64,000 nt of DNA from Desulfosudis oleivorans (GTDB lineage Bacteria > Desulfobacterota > Desulfobacteria > Desulfobacterales > SURF-7), in assembly GCA_020723325.1 (NCBI GenBank), contig DYJD01000008.1, positions 124,001 to 188,000 on the forward strand, written 5' to 3'. The first letter of the stretch is position 1; each line of letters begins with the position of its first letter. Below are positions 16,467 through 24,431 of this stretch, in pieces. The notes below the pieces were generated by a model, which saw only the letters and a program-made list of their open reading frames with translations, was not told the origin of the DNA and did not search any database. The position numbers and the translations under genes were made by a program.

Positions 16467-17649
16467 ATAGTTTCGATGTTGTCGGTGAATTGCCGATTCC
16501 ATGACCAGGCACCTCAATTCGCGAATAGCCTCTGATCCCGTCAATGGCCGAAGGACCATAGCTCACTGTGGTCGGCGGCCCGCCGGTGAAACTCCTTGTA
16601 CTTGTTTCAAAACGAATGGATCCTTTGGTAGGCAAGCCCACTTCAATATATACTTCATCCTGTCTGGTATTGGCGATGTGCGGTTTTTCTACAGAGCCGT
16701 CACCGAGCAAGCCATCCGGATCAGGATTGTAATTGCCTTGCCAATCGATAATATACTGCCTTCTGATAAAAGGCGAGGTGTCTTCTTTGAGATCAATTGA
16801 AAGGGAATTAACCGATGCTGTTGGAATCTGACTGCTTTGTTCCAGACCCGGATCATCAATAAACGTCGATGACCAAGCTGGTTGCATATCACCCAGTTCA
16901 AAATATCCTTGCTGGGTCCAAGCAGCAGTATTGATGGCTCCGCCTGGATTAACGGTTGATTTATAACTCGGTAAAGCAGGCCCGCCGAATGAACCTGCAA
17001 CGGTAATATTATTCATCTCCAATCGCTCTTTGCGACCGATTGTGGAGTCATTATCATATGTATAGGCAAATTGTTCCACTGTAAAACGGGTTTTTAGGGC
17101 CGCATCAATACCCATGCCGTTATATTGAAAGATATTTAAATCAACATCAGAGATGCGCATGTTTGTGAGCTCCACCGGACCAAGAGACACGCCATTGAAT
17201 AAGACATTGCCAATGGAGGAGTTGAGGGTCAAATTCATATTTTCAATGGAAGCGTTGATAAAAACATGGTCGTTGAGTGGATGTTGAATTGTATAGGTCG
17301 TGGAGCCACCCGGCCAGAGGTCGGTGAAAGTAGTGTCAGTGTCGTAAAAATCATTGTAATACATGATATCAAGGTCAAGTGTTTTATTTCGCGTGGCAGC
17401 CACCAGGGTGGTATTGAAAGGGGTGAATTCAATCGAGCCCCCCTTGGTGTCATATATAATGAAGGTGGAGGGATTGTGCGAGATCATTGTTGTGGTGATG
17501 AAAATACTGACGCCAGCTTGGCCTGTTACATTATTCATCTCCCCGTCGGTTAGCTCTTGAATCGCCGCAGCAATGCTGCACTCAGCACAAATAATAAGAA
17601 GGGTTGCGGTGACGATTGTCGCTGTATGTAAGATCTTATTCTTGATCAT
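16459..17649 (-). CDS. Secreted TGQAG-motif protein
   Basis: 396 residues. The signal peptide (hydrophobic TATIVTATLLIICAECSIAAA) is followed at about residue 31 by IQELTDGEMNNVTGQAGVSIFI. The body has many short beta strands with Asn/Thr-rich turns (for example HVFINASIENMNLTLNSSIG), suggesting a repetitive beta sandwich or solenoid without catalytic residues. The ATG at 17649 lacks a good ribosome site. A strong promoter lies about 100 bases upstream, and the gene overlaps the next TGQAG gene by eight bases, forming a two-gene operon. As the largest of the five family members it may be a tip or capping component; that is a guess. Confidence 0.8.
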   Translation of the reverse strand: MIKNKILHTATIVTATLLIICAECSIAAAIQELTDGEMNNVTGQAGVSIFITTTMISHNPSTFIIYDTKGGSIEFTPFNTTLVAATRNKTLDLDIMYYNDFYDTDTTFTDLWPGGSTTYTIQHPLNDHVFINASIENMNLTLNSSIGNVLFNGVSLGPVELTNMRISDVDLNIFQYNGMGIDAALKTRFTVEQFAYTYDNDSTIGRKERLEMNNITVAGSFGGPALPSYKSTVNPGGAINTAAWTQQGYFELGDMQPAWSSTFIDDPGLEQSSQIPTASVNSLSIDLKEDTSPFIRRQYIIDWQGNYNPDPDGLLGDGSVEKPHIANTRQDEVYIEVGLPTKGSIRFETSTRSFTGGPPTTVSYGPSAIDGIRGYSRIEVPGHGIGNSPTTSKLYE

Positions 17650-17680
17650 GATGCTTTTTTAGGAACCTGATTATCATTTA

Positions 17681-17693
17681 TAAACAGTGTTTA
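17681..17693. promoter_or_regulatory. TAAACAGTGTTTA palindrome upstream of a TGQAG operon
   Basis: A near-perfect inverted repeat differing in one central base from that at 15273-15285. Here it lies in the leader, about 50 bases downstream of the predicted start of the promoter at 17748-17776 and 32 bases before the ATG. Confidence 0.4.
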
Positions 17694-17747
17694 CGAAAAC
17701 GGTCAAAAAAAAGAAATCGACCTTTATTCCGGATTGATTTCTGTTTC

Positions 17748-17776
17748 AAGATACCACCAAATAATATTCCTGTCAA
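17748..17776 (-). promoter_or_regulatory. Predicted sigma-70 promoter of the 17649 TGQAG operon
   Basis: On the - strand a perfect TTGACA (17776-17771), 17-base spacer and TATCTT (17753-17748). It would start transcripts near 17741. Confidence 0.6.
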
Positions 17777-17859
17777 GCCTAAAAGCACGAGTTTATTTGT
17801 TGTATTTCCATGATACTGTTATTTTCATTACCGGTCAACGATAAGCATTGGCTGAGTGA

Positions 17860-18528
17860 TCATTTTGGAATTTTCCATTTATCCTCATGCCCCCACACAT
17901 ATGCATATCCTAGAATTTCCATTCGTTGAGATCCGCTATTAAAAATATACAACAGCTTCCCATGGTTTTCTGCCTGATACCAATCCGGTTCTCCCTTTTC
18001 GCCGCTTGTGCCTTTTGTGAGGGCGATATAATAAAGATTTTCAAGGGTTTTGATCGTGACCGGAGCCGGCCTGGTGCGTAGATATGAAATATTGGGAGGC
18101 ATGCCGGCCGGGGCAGTGGGGTCATCGCTCAAAGGTTTGCCGTCCGGCCCGGTTTGCAGAATATCGGATACCGATACTCCTATCCCTTTTGGATAATTGG
18201 GATATTTATCAAATTCAAGAATGAATTTGGATTCTTTGGGCCAGACTAGAACCAGATAATTGGTAGTGACATCGTCTTGCTGGTCGCCATAGTAAGCCCG
18301 ATTGATTTGAAAGGAGGTTTCGCCCGTGGACTCAAAAACAACCACGTTCTGATTCCAATAATCCACGATGTGATCGTCGCTATATTTGATGGAAACTGTG
18401 GGGCTTGCCTGGCCGGAAGTGTCATACAATTCATCTTCGGTCAGCGGTTCCAACCCGTAAGCTGGTGGGAAAGACAGAATGACAAAAAGGAGAAAAAGAA
18501 TTTGAATCATAATGGTCGTTTTCATCAT
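17860..18528 (-). CDS. Secreted protein with a diverged TGQAG motif
   Basis: 222 residues; signal peptide MMKTTIMIQ...PPAYG, then LEPLTEDELYDTSGQASPTVSI. The second glycine of TGQAG is a serine here, making this the most diverged family member. The body has no glycine/asparagine repeats and is more like a globular beta domain (VTTNYLVLVWPKESKFILEF, IKTLENLYYIALTKG), ending in a basic WKIPK. A GGTGG precedes the ATG. A terminator at 18612-18646 separates it from the upstream TGQAG gene. No recognised enzyme motif. Confidence 0.75.
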   Translation of the reverse strand: MMKTTIMIQILFLLFVILSFPPAYGLEPLTEDELYDTSGQASPTVSIKYSDDHIVDYWNQNVVVFESTGETSFQINRAYYGDQQDDVTTNYLVLVWPKESKFILEFDKYPNYPKGIGVSVSDILQTGPDGKPLSDDPTAPAGMPPNISYLRTRPAPVTIKTLENLYYIALTKGTSGEKGEPDWYQAENHGKLLYIFNSGSQRMEILGYAYVWGHEDKWKIPK

Positions 18529-18611
18529 TTACCACCGCCTTGTTTAGGTCGGGCCGATTTGAAATTTTAAGTTCGGTAGTGCATGTTGTGGGCAACTGAA
18601 AAAATTTTAAA

Positions 18612-18646
18612 TAAAAAAAGGTGGCGGGTTGCCCCGCCACCTTTTG
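18612..18646 (-). terminator. Rho-independent terminator after the 18686-19336 gene
   Basis: In transcript sense GGTGGCGGGGCAACCCGCCACC forms a nine-pair GC-rich stem with a four-base loop, flanked by AAAA before and a run of seven Ts after. It lies 40 bases past the stop of the riboswitch-controlled TGQAG gene. Confidence 0.9.
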
Positions 18647-18685
18647 AATTACGCTTGCTAAACAATTCGCCAGTGGCGAGTTGAA

Positions 18686-19336
18686 TTAGTCGTGAGCCAT
18701 GATGCCGATGTGGACGTTGTTGGCAGCCGCAGCTCCGCCGGCGCCGGTGATGGTGGTGGTGCCGCCGCCGTTGAAGGTTCTGATCAAGACGTCGGCGTTG
18801 CCAGCAGCGCCGTCAAAAGCGGTAGATGCAGTCGGGGTGCCTTTGAACAGACCGATGGTTTTGGTTTCGCCGAAGTTGGCAATCTGGATTCCGTTGGGCA
18901 AGCTGATGACGACTGCCACATCGGACACTCTGTCAGCTGTAGCAGAGGTTCTCAGGGCGCTCATCTGCAAGCCGCCGAAACGAGCTGCATCACCAGGTTG
19001 TACACCGGGAACTCCGTTTCCGGCCACGGCAAGGGTGAACTCCGTCCGGCTGACGATGTCGATGTCCAGGGTTCTGGAGCCCAGGAAGGAAATTTCTTGG
19101 GTGGAGCCGTCGGTTCTGGTCAGCAACCAGTTGTCACCGGCCAAAGAATCAAAGGTTTCTTCTTCATCACCATAACCGCTGATCCATTGGCTCTTTTCAA
19201 TGCGGATCGTGTTGAGGAAGATGCTCACGCCAGCCTGACCGGTGAGGTCGTTCAGGTCTGAATCGGAAATGGTGTCCAGTGCGAAAGCTGAAAAGGGAAT
19301 CATCATCATTGCCAGAAAAATTGCCAGTTTCTTCAT
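18686..19336 (-). CDS. Secreted TGQAG-motif protein behind a single c-di-GMP riboswitch
   Basis: 216 residues from the ATG at 19336, with AGGAGG eight bases upstream; the longer frame runs back into the riboswitch. Signal peptide MKKLAIFLAMMMIPFSAFA, then LDTISDSDLNDLTGQAGVSIFL. The body contains RIEKSQWISGYGDEEETFDS, a beta-rich middle, and a Gly/Ala-rich C-terminus (GGGTTTITGAGGAAAANN) like that of fibre-forming or self-packing beta proteins. It is a single-gene unit: promoter 19720-19748, long leader, GEMM aptamer, gene, terminator. GC is higher than in the neighbouring glycan genes. The product is probably made in quantity and exported; function unknown. Confidence 0.85.
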   Translation of the reverse strand: MKKLAIFLAMMMIPFSAFALDTISDSDLNDLTGQAGVSIFLNTIRIEKSQWISGYGDEEETFDSLAGDNWLLTRTDGSTQEISFLGSRTLDIDIVSRTEFTLAVAGNGVPGVQPGDAARFGGLQMSALRTSATADRVSDVAVVISLPNGIQIANFGETKTIGLFKGTPTASTAFDGAAGNADVLIRTFNGGGTTTITGAGGAAAANNVHIGIMAHD

Positions 19337-19340
19337 TTGT

Positions 19341-19379
19341 CTTTCCTCCTGAAAGTAAGATGTTGGTAATCTTACCACA
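19341..19379 (-). promoter_or_regulatory. Riboswitch expression platform with ribosome-site hairpin
   Basis: Between aptamer and ATG the transcript can form GTAAGAT/ATCTTAC (seven pairs) or, exclusively, GGTAA/TTACC. Just after, CTTTC-AGGAG-GAAAG (19355-19341) folds the Shine-Dalgarno into a hairpin. No U-tract follows, so the switch probably controls translation. Confidence 0.5.
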
Positions 19380-19445
19380 GGCAGCCCGACTATCCACCCC
19401 ATGTGGACTCGCGGCTTTCCGTCCCACGGTTACCCGTGGTTTGGC
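19380..19445 (-). promoter_or_regulatory. Cyclic di-GMP-I (GEMM) riboswitch aptamer
   Basis: Again exactly 66 bases: GCCAAACC, stem CCACGG-GUAA-CCGUGG, GGGACGGAAAGCC core, second hairpin, and closing AGTCGGGCTGCC. The terminal stem changes (AGTCGGGCTGCC against AGCCGGGTTGCC) show it is older than a simple copy of the 3.2-kb cluster. The specificity base is G, as for c-di-GMP. Confidence 0.93.
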
Positions 19446-19692
19446 TCTTACTATGGTACTTGGTAAAACACACTAAAAAAGGAATTCATGTAATCGATTA
19501 AGCACTTTTTTGATTTAAGGCTTGATCACCTCCTTTTCTAAGTTAAACCCATAATGAATCTTCATTGCTATGATCAACCAAGTTATAGAATTGAAACTCG
19601 ATTGAGTTTGGTGAACTTTGTTTAGCATGTGTTTTTTTAAAAATCAAGTAAAATTTACAATCGATCTTGTTTTTAAACTTGATTAAATCACA

Positions 19693-19705
19693 TAAACATC
19701 GTTCA
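19693..19705. promoter_or_regulatory. Degenerate TAAACA..GTTCA palindrome near the start point
   Basis: TAAACATCGTTCA sits at about +8 to +20 of the promoter at 19720-19748. It matches the 15273 and 17681 palindromes except for one arm base and the centre. Confidence 0.3.
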
Positions 19706-19719
19706 CATTGTTGAAACCA

Positions 19720-19748
19720 GTTATACAGCCATAAATCCGGTTTGTCAA
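19720..19748 (-). promoter_or_regulatory. Predicted sigma-70 promoter of the single-riboswitch gene
   Basis: On the - strand a perfect TTGACA (19748-19743), 17 bases and TATAAC (19725-19720). The transcript would carry about 270 bases before the aptamer. This AT-rich stretch (19446-19712) has several TTGATT/AATCAAG-like words but no gene. Confidence 0.6.
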
Positions 19749-19779
19749 GCTAAAAAAAATGAAAACTTTTGTTTTTTGA

Positions 19780-22700
19780 TCACCCCGGTTTGTTATTTTT
19801 CATAAATTCTTGAAATATAACTGTTCCTCGGATGTTATCAAGGTCTTTGTCTGTTTGAATCATTTCCCATTTGTTGTAGCCTTTCTCAATGGACTTTTTT
19901 AACCACTCAATTGATTCGGTCGGTCTGTTTTGTCTTGAGAACAGGCAGGCGATATTATAATAAAGAACCGGCTGCCGGGGATTGATCGCAATCATTTTCT
20001 GATAAGCGGCCATGGCAGAGGCATAATCACCTTTTGCCACAGCCAGAGCAGCAATCTGATTCATGGGTAAAATAAACAAGGAATCCAGGGCGGCAGCTTT
20101 CTCGTAGTAATTATAGGCCGCATCTGTTTGCCCAAATCTTTGATATAGAATACCGGCATGATAATAGAGCGCCGGATTATTCGGCGCCGAGCTCAATTCG
20201 TTTGACAAAAGGGTGGACAATATCCCGACATCTTTAGCGAGGCAGAGTTTTTTCAAAGCATCGTTTGTCTTCGCGTCCTTGGGGTTGTAATTGAGCGCTT
20301 TGATAAAATATCGAGCGGCATCGTACGGCAGCCCGTTGCTGTTGCACACCCATCCCATATAGTAGTAATGCTCCGTTTTGTCGGGTGAGGATTCAGCCCG
20401 TTGATCAATGCTGTTCAGATGGGCATTGATGCAGGAGTTCTTCATCCCGGGATCGTTTAGGAAGGAGAAATCATGGATCGGTGTTTCTGAGCAGTAGGAC
20501 TCAAGCAATTGCATATAACGCTTTTTTTGATCAGCAGTGGCCTTGGATAAATCCGGAATTTTATTGTCCGGGAGATTGAATGCAAAGCAAAATGTATCCC
20601 ATTGAATCATTCTTTCAAGATCCGCTTGATTTATTTCTTTGACTCTCATGGTTGACGAACTAACCCATTGGTTTGACTTCAGCATGTCGGCAATTTCTTC
20701 GGCAGATTTAGTATAATGCAAAAGTTTTGGAGCTGCATACTCAAGATGTGGAAAATTATCGGTATTTATTGTGCCGGAACCAAACAACCGTCTGAGATTT
20801 TCACTCACGATCAAATTATATAAAAGCTCAGGGGCCGGTAGCTTGATATTCATTGATTGAGCTGCATAGGGTAGATTTTTAGCAGCAGTGCCGATATCCA
20901 GGGCAATGTCATTCTTAAAACCGATTAAAAGGAAATCTGGGCCATGAAAAATGCTGATAGGGTTGGTGCTTACGAGTATACCATTGGGAAAAACAGAGGC
21001 AAAAGTCCGGCCTACCATTGCAAATGTTTCCCAATTCATTTGATAGGAATGTAGCCATTGTACGAAAATTCCGTTTTCGTTAAGTCTGTTCTTGGCAAGT
21101 TGTATGAATTCAGCAGTGAACAGAGTTGCAAGGCCCGCCATCCAGGGATTGGAAGGCTCGGAGATAATAACATCATATTTTCGGTCAGTCAGTTCCAAAT
21201 GTGCGCGTCCATCCTGAATAATCAATTCTGTTTTAGGATTGTCAAGCACATGGTTGTTCCAGGGTCTGAAAAAATCGCTGGCTTTTACAACCTGGCTATT
21301 GATTTCCACCATATCCAGTTTTGTAACCGGATAGTGAAGTACTTCACCTGCCGAAATCCCGCTTGCAAAGCCTAGAATTAAAACCTCTCGGGCATGGGGA
21401 TGAAACAGCATGGGGAAATGGGCTAATAGGGTTTGCGTGCTCATGTCCCCTTTTTGGCTGGAGGCGTCCGCTTTGCCGCTGTTTAATAAGGCATAATGAA
21501 CTTGCCCGAAAATATCCGGGCGGGTTTGTAAAACAGAAGTGAATCCTCCTATTCCGTCGGCATAAAAAGCCAATTCTGATTCACTATCTTTGGAATGGAC
21601 CTCCGTCCCGGAGATCAATGCATCCATCCATCCCAAGTCGTGTTTTTTTAACTGATCAAAACGATGATATTTCCCTTTAGCAAGCATGAGTCGGTTCCAA
21701 TGCGGAAATTGGAAAAGGGAAAAAAAAACGAGAGAAACCGCAATTACCGCTGCCGGGAATGGAATAAGCCGCTTTTTCCCGGAAAACCACAAAAGAAAAA
21801 TCCAAATAACCAGTGTGCTGATCATCTGGAAACCGGTAATGATCCGGATGCTTTGCTCTTTGCCTAGAAAGGGTATGAACACGAAACCGGCGAAAAAGGA
21901 GCCTAATACTGCCCCAATTGTGTTCAGGCTGTAAGCATACCCGATGGATCGGCCGGTTTTGCACAGGGAACGTGTGTAGATCTTGCCCACCAAAGGGAAA
22001 GTGGCGCCAAGGCAAAAAGTCGGGAAAAACATAAAGCAAAAAAGAACCGATGATTGGATAAGCATTAATTGGGTGAAATTGTCCTGAAAAGCCTGAATCA
22101 GTTTCGCAAAAAAGATTTGACCGTTCCCGATAAGCTGGCTTACCACTATAGCCGAGAAGGCAGCAAAAATTTGAGTGGACATCAATAAAAATGTGGGCCG
22201 CCTGATTTTATCAACAAGCCAGCCGAAAAAAATACTGCCCAGGGCGAGCCCGGTGATAAATGTTACAAGAACAATAGTAAAAGAGTAGGTGGTCGGTCCA
22301 ACCAGCAACCCTAAAAGTTTGACCCAAATAACTTCATAGGCCATGGCGCAAAAACCGGATATGGCGAATATGGTCAAAGCGTGCCAAACCGGATCTTTTG
22401 CATGTCGAGGCATTTCATCCCACGAGGTGAAATCGGCTCCATGATGTACGGTATTTTCCGAGGTCGGCAAGATGTTTTTCCACTTGCGGCTTGCAATGAG
22501 GCAAACTGCTCCAATAAAAAAGTTTAAAATGACCGCAAATAATAGGGAGCCGACTACACTGAGATAATGGATCAACCAGAAACCGCATAGCAAAGAACCA
22601 AAAGCAGCGCCGATTGTGTTTAAACCATAGAGCCTGCCAACATGGGTGCCTAATTGTGATAAATTGCCGATAAAAAAGCGACTCAAAACCGGCAGGGTCG

Positions 22701-23157
22701 CACCCATCAGGATGACCGGAAAAAGAAGAAGAATGGAGCAGCCTAGAAAGGTAAGTAAAGTGTATGAAATGAAATGATGAAAAAAATGGTTGTATAAATT
22801 CCCATATAGCAATCTGAAAAGAGATAAAAAAAACGGTAGAACAAGTCCGTAAGCGCCGACCCCGATTTCAAGGAGCCCATAAATACGGATGAGCGCCAAG
22901 GGATACCTTACACGATCGATTATCCTGCCGGCTATATAACTGCCTATGCCTAACCCACCCATGAAGACAGTCAATACGATACTGACGGCAAAAGGAGCGC
23001 TGCCGATTATTTTAACAATCATTCTGGTCCAGAGGATTTGATACACCAAGCCGGTAAGACCGGAAATAAAAAAGCAACTCAGAATCAATGTAAAAAAGTT
23101 ATGGGAGGACATTTGCGAATGAAGTGCATTCGAATTAATGGTTTTATCGATTGGCAT
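19780..23157 (-). CDS. Fused membrane transporter-like / spermidine-synthase-like / TPR protein
   Basis: 1,125 residues; AAGGGA precedes the ATG. Residues 20-480 hold about 12-14 membrane helices in two homologous halves, each with a GLTGLVYQILWTRM / GFCAMAYEVIWVKL start, as in 'fused MFS/spermidine synthase' proteins. Residues 500-760 are a SAM-dependent synthase-like domain: LILGFASGISAGEVL (SAM loop), LDMVEIN, DGRAHL, VIISEPSNPWMAG. Asp/Glu residues of true aminopropyl transfer are only partly kept, so the substrate is unknown. Residues 930-1125 are TPRs ending in a GYNKWEMIQTDKDLDNIRG block that also ends the GT-C protein encoded at 29967-32216. It is the last gene of the glycan locus, 152 bases after the acyltransferase. 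Confidence 0.8.
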   Translation of the reverse strand: MPIDKTINSNALHSQMSSHNFFTLILSCFFISGLTGLVYQILWTRMIVKIIGSAPFAVSIVLTVFMGGLGIGSYIAGRIIDRVRYPLALIRIYGLLEIGVGAYGLVLPFFLSLFRLLYGNLYNHFFHHFISYTLLTFLGCSILLLFPVILMGATLPVLSRFFIGNLSQLGTHVGRLYGLNTIGAAFGSLLCGFWLIHYLSVVGSLLFAVILNFFIGAVCLIASRKWKNILPTSENTVHHGADFTSWDEMPRHAKDPVWHALTIFAISGFCAMAYEVIWVKLLGLLVGPTTYSFTIVLVTFITGLALGSIFFGWLVDKIRRPTFLLMSTQIFAAFSAIVVSQLIGNGQIFFAKLIQAFQDNFTQLMLIQSSVLFCFMFFPTFCLGATFPLVGKIYTRSLCKTGRSIGYAYSLNTIGAVLGSFFAGFVFIPFLGKEQSIRIITGFQMISTLVIWIFLLWFSGKKRLIPFPAAVIAVSLVFFSLFQFPHWNRLMLAKGKYHRFDQLKKHDLGWMDALISGTEVHSKDSESELAFYADGIGGFTSVLQTRPDIFGQVHYALLNSGKADASSQKGDMSTQTLLAHFPMLFHPHAREVLILGFASGISAGEVLHYPVTKLDMVEINSQVVKASDFFRPWNNHVLDNPKTELIIQDGRAHLELTDRKYDVIISEPSNPWMAGLATLFTAEFIQLAKNRLNENGIFVQWLHSYQMNWETFAMVGRTFASVFPNGILVSTNPISIFHGPDFLLIGFKNDIALDIGTAAKNLPYAAQSMNIKLPAPELLYNLIVSENLRRLFGSGTINTDNFPHLEYAAPKLLHYTKSAEEIADMLKSNQWVSSSTMRVKEINQADLERMIQWDTFCFAFNLPDNKIPDLSKATADQKKRYMQLLESYCSETPIHDFSFLNDPGMKNSCINAHLNSIDQRAESSPDKTEHYYYMGWVCNSNGLPYDAARYFIKALNYNPKDAKTNDALKKLCLAKDVGILSTLLSNELSSAPNNPALYYHAGILYQRFGQTDAAYNYYEKAAALDSLFILPMNQIAALAVAKGDYASAMAAYQKMIAINPRQPVLYYNIACLFSRQNRPTESIEWLKKSIEKGYNKWEMIQTDKDLDNIRGTVIFQEFMKNNKPG

Positions 23158-23309
23158 GTTGTTCCCTTTAGGAAAAGTGAAAGGAGTGTTAATTTTTTAG
23201 TTTGTTATCGATATTTTGCAGATTTTTTTTAAAAGTATTGACTAAAATGAACCGATTCTTGTCTATAACTTCAGATTTCGCTTGTTGTGAAACATGGATT
23301 ACCTTTCGT

Positions 23310-24431
23310 TTAGCACACAGAATTTTTATAGTTCAATTCCGGCAGCCGAGTTTTGTTAAGAAACACAACTTTTTCAATTTTTCCGAAAATCATATTCAGC
23401 ACAGCCACTATGGATAGGATAAACAACGGAACAGCAAAATGCTTGAAAAACCAATTATGCAATAATATGTCCATTTCGGTTCTTTTGATAATAAAGATGC
23501 AGATTAAATAGGCAAAAGGGTGAAATAAATAGGCGGTGTACGAGTATTTTGAAAACCAAAGCAGAAAGGATCGTAAATATTTAATCTTATCAATTTTTTG
23601 TATATAGTCCCAGAGGATTGTAATAAATACAATCCATATAAAACCGAAAAATAAATACATAATATTGGGGGGAAACTTATTCACATTCATATCTATCCCA
23701 AATGCAAACATTCGATTTAGTGCCAACAGAAGCAATAATGAAGTAATTGCTATTAAAATTTTTTTAAAGCAACTAATGGATTTCAATTCCTTATATTTGA
23801 ATCCTATTATAACAAATGTCATATAAAAAAAAGCATAATTCAAATGTTCAGATAGAAAAATCCTATGAGATATACTTGATAAAAAGATAACAATAATCAT
23901 AAATGCAAGCAATAAAAAGAACCGTTTTAAGCTTGTTGAAATTATATGGCATAACGGTATAAAAGGAATTATTAATGTGATAGTCGGGATAAACCATAAA
24001 TGCCAATATACAAACGGAATAAAAAAGTGTTTTCCTTCTTGGTGAAAATTTCTGAACGGATTCAGCCATAATTGTAAATGAACAAATTCTTTTATGCTTC
24101 TCTTTTGGAGAAAAAAAAATCCAATTAGTATAGTTATTATTGTTAAAACACATCCGTAAACAAAATATGGGATAAATATTCTTTGAATTCTGCGGACAAG
24201 ATAGTGCGAATATTTTGGGGGTGGGGATATTGAATAGCTTGCACCCATAATAAAAAAAACGATCACCATTTCACCAAGGAACCATGATTTATAATGAGTT
24301 TTTGGTGGCAACCAGTATAATAAGTGAATCCATAATAATATATAAAGCATGTTGATGGCGCGCAAATAGTCGATTATTAAATCACGTTCCACATTTCTTA
24401 TATCATGTGTTTCAGTTGTTTTGGTTTCCAT
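23310..24431 (-). CDS. Acyltransferase-3 family membrane protein (OafA-like)
   Basis: 373 residues from the ATG at 24431; a TTG six codons earlier is also possible. About ten membrane helices. The N-terminal block LIIDYLRAINMLYILLWIHLLYW, with a histidine in helix 1, and the following LVRRIQRIFIPYFVYG are the usual acyltransferase-3 landmarks. Such enzymes transfer acetyl or other acyl groups to sugars of O-antigen or other exported glycans at the inner membrane. It overlaps the upstream GT-C gene by 20 bases. It is very AT-rich compared with the 30-46 kb genes. Confidence 0.8.
   Translation of the reverse strand: METKTTETHDIRNVERDLIIDYLRAINMLYILLWIHLLYWLPPKTHYKSWFLGEMVIVFFIMGASYSISPPPKYSHYLVRRIQRIFIPYFVYGCVLTIITILIGFFFLQKRSIKEFVHLQLWLNPFRNFHQEGKHFFIPFVYWHLWFIPTITLIIPFIPLCHIISTSLKRFFLLLAFMIIVIFLSSISHRIFLSEHLNYAFFYMTFVIIGFKYKELKSISCFKKILIAITSLLLLLALNRMFAFGIDMNVNKFPPNIMYLFFGFIWIVFITILWDYIQKIDKIKYLRSFLLWFSKYSYTAYLFHPFAYLICIFIIKRTEMDILLHNWFFKHFAVPLFILSIVAVLNMIFGKIEKVVFLNKTRLPELNYKNSVC

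Noticed and set aside
18692-19261. Long + strand ORFs of 189 and 158 codons opposite the TGQAG gene
   Set aside because: They are antisense shadows of a GC-rich coding region; the - strand frame has signal peptide, family motif, ribosome site, riboswitch and terminator.
19780-23157. True spermidine synthase (speE) call
   Set aside because: The domain is fused to a large membrane part and TPRs, and several substrate-site residues are not clearly kept; polyamine synthesis cannot be supported.
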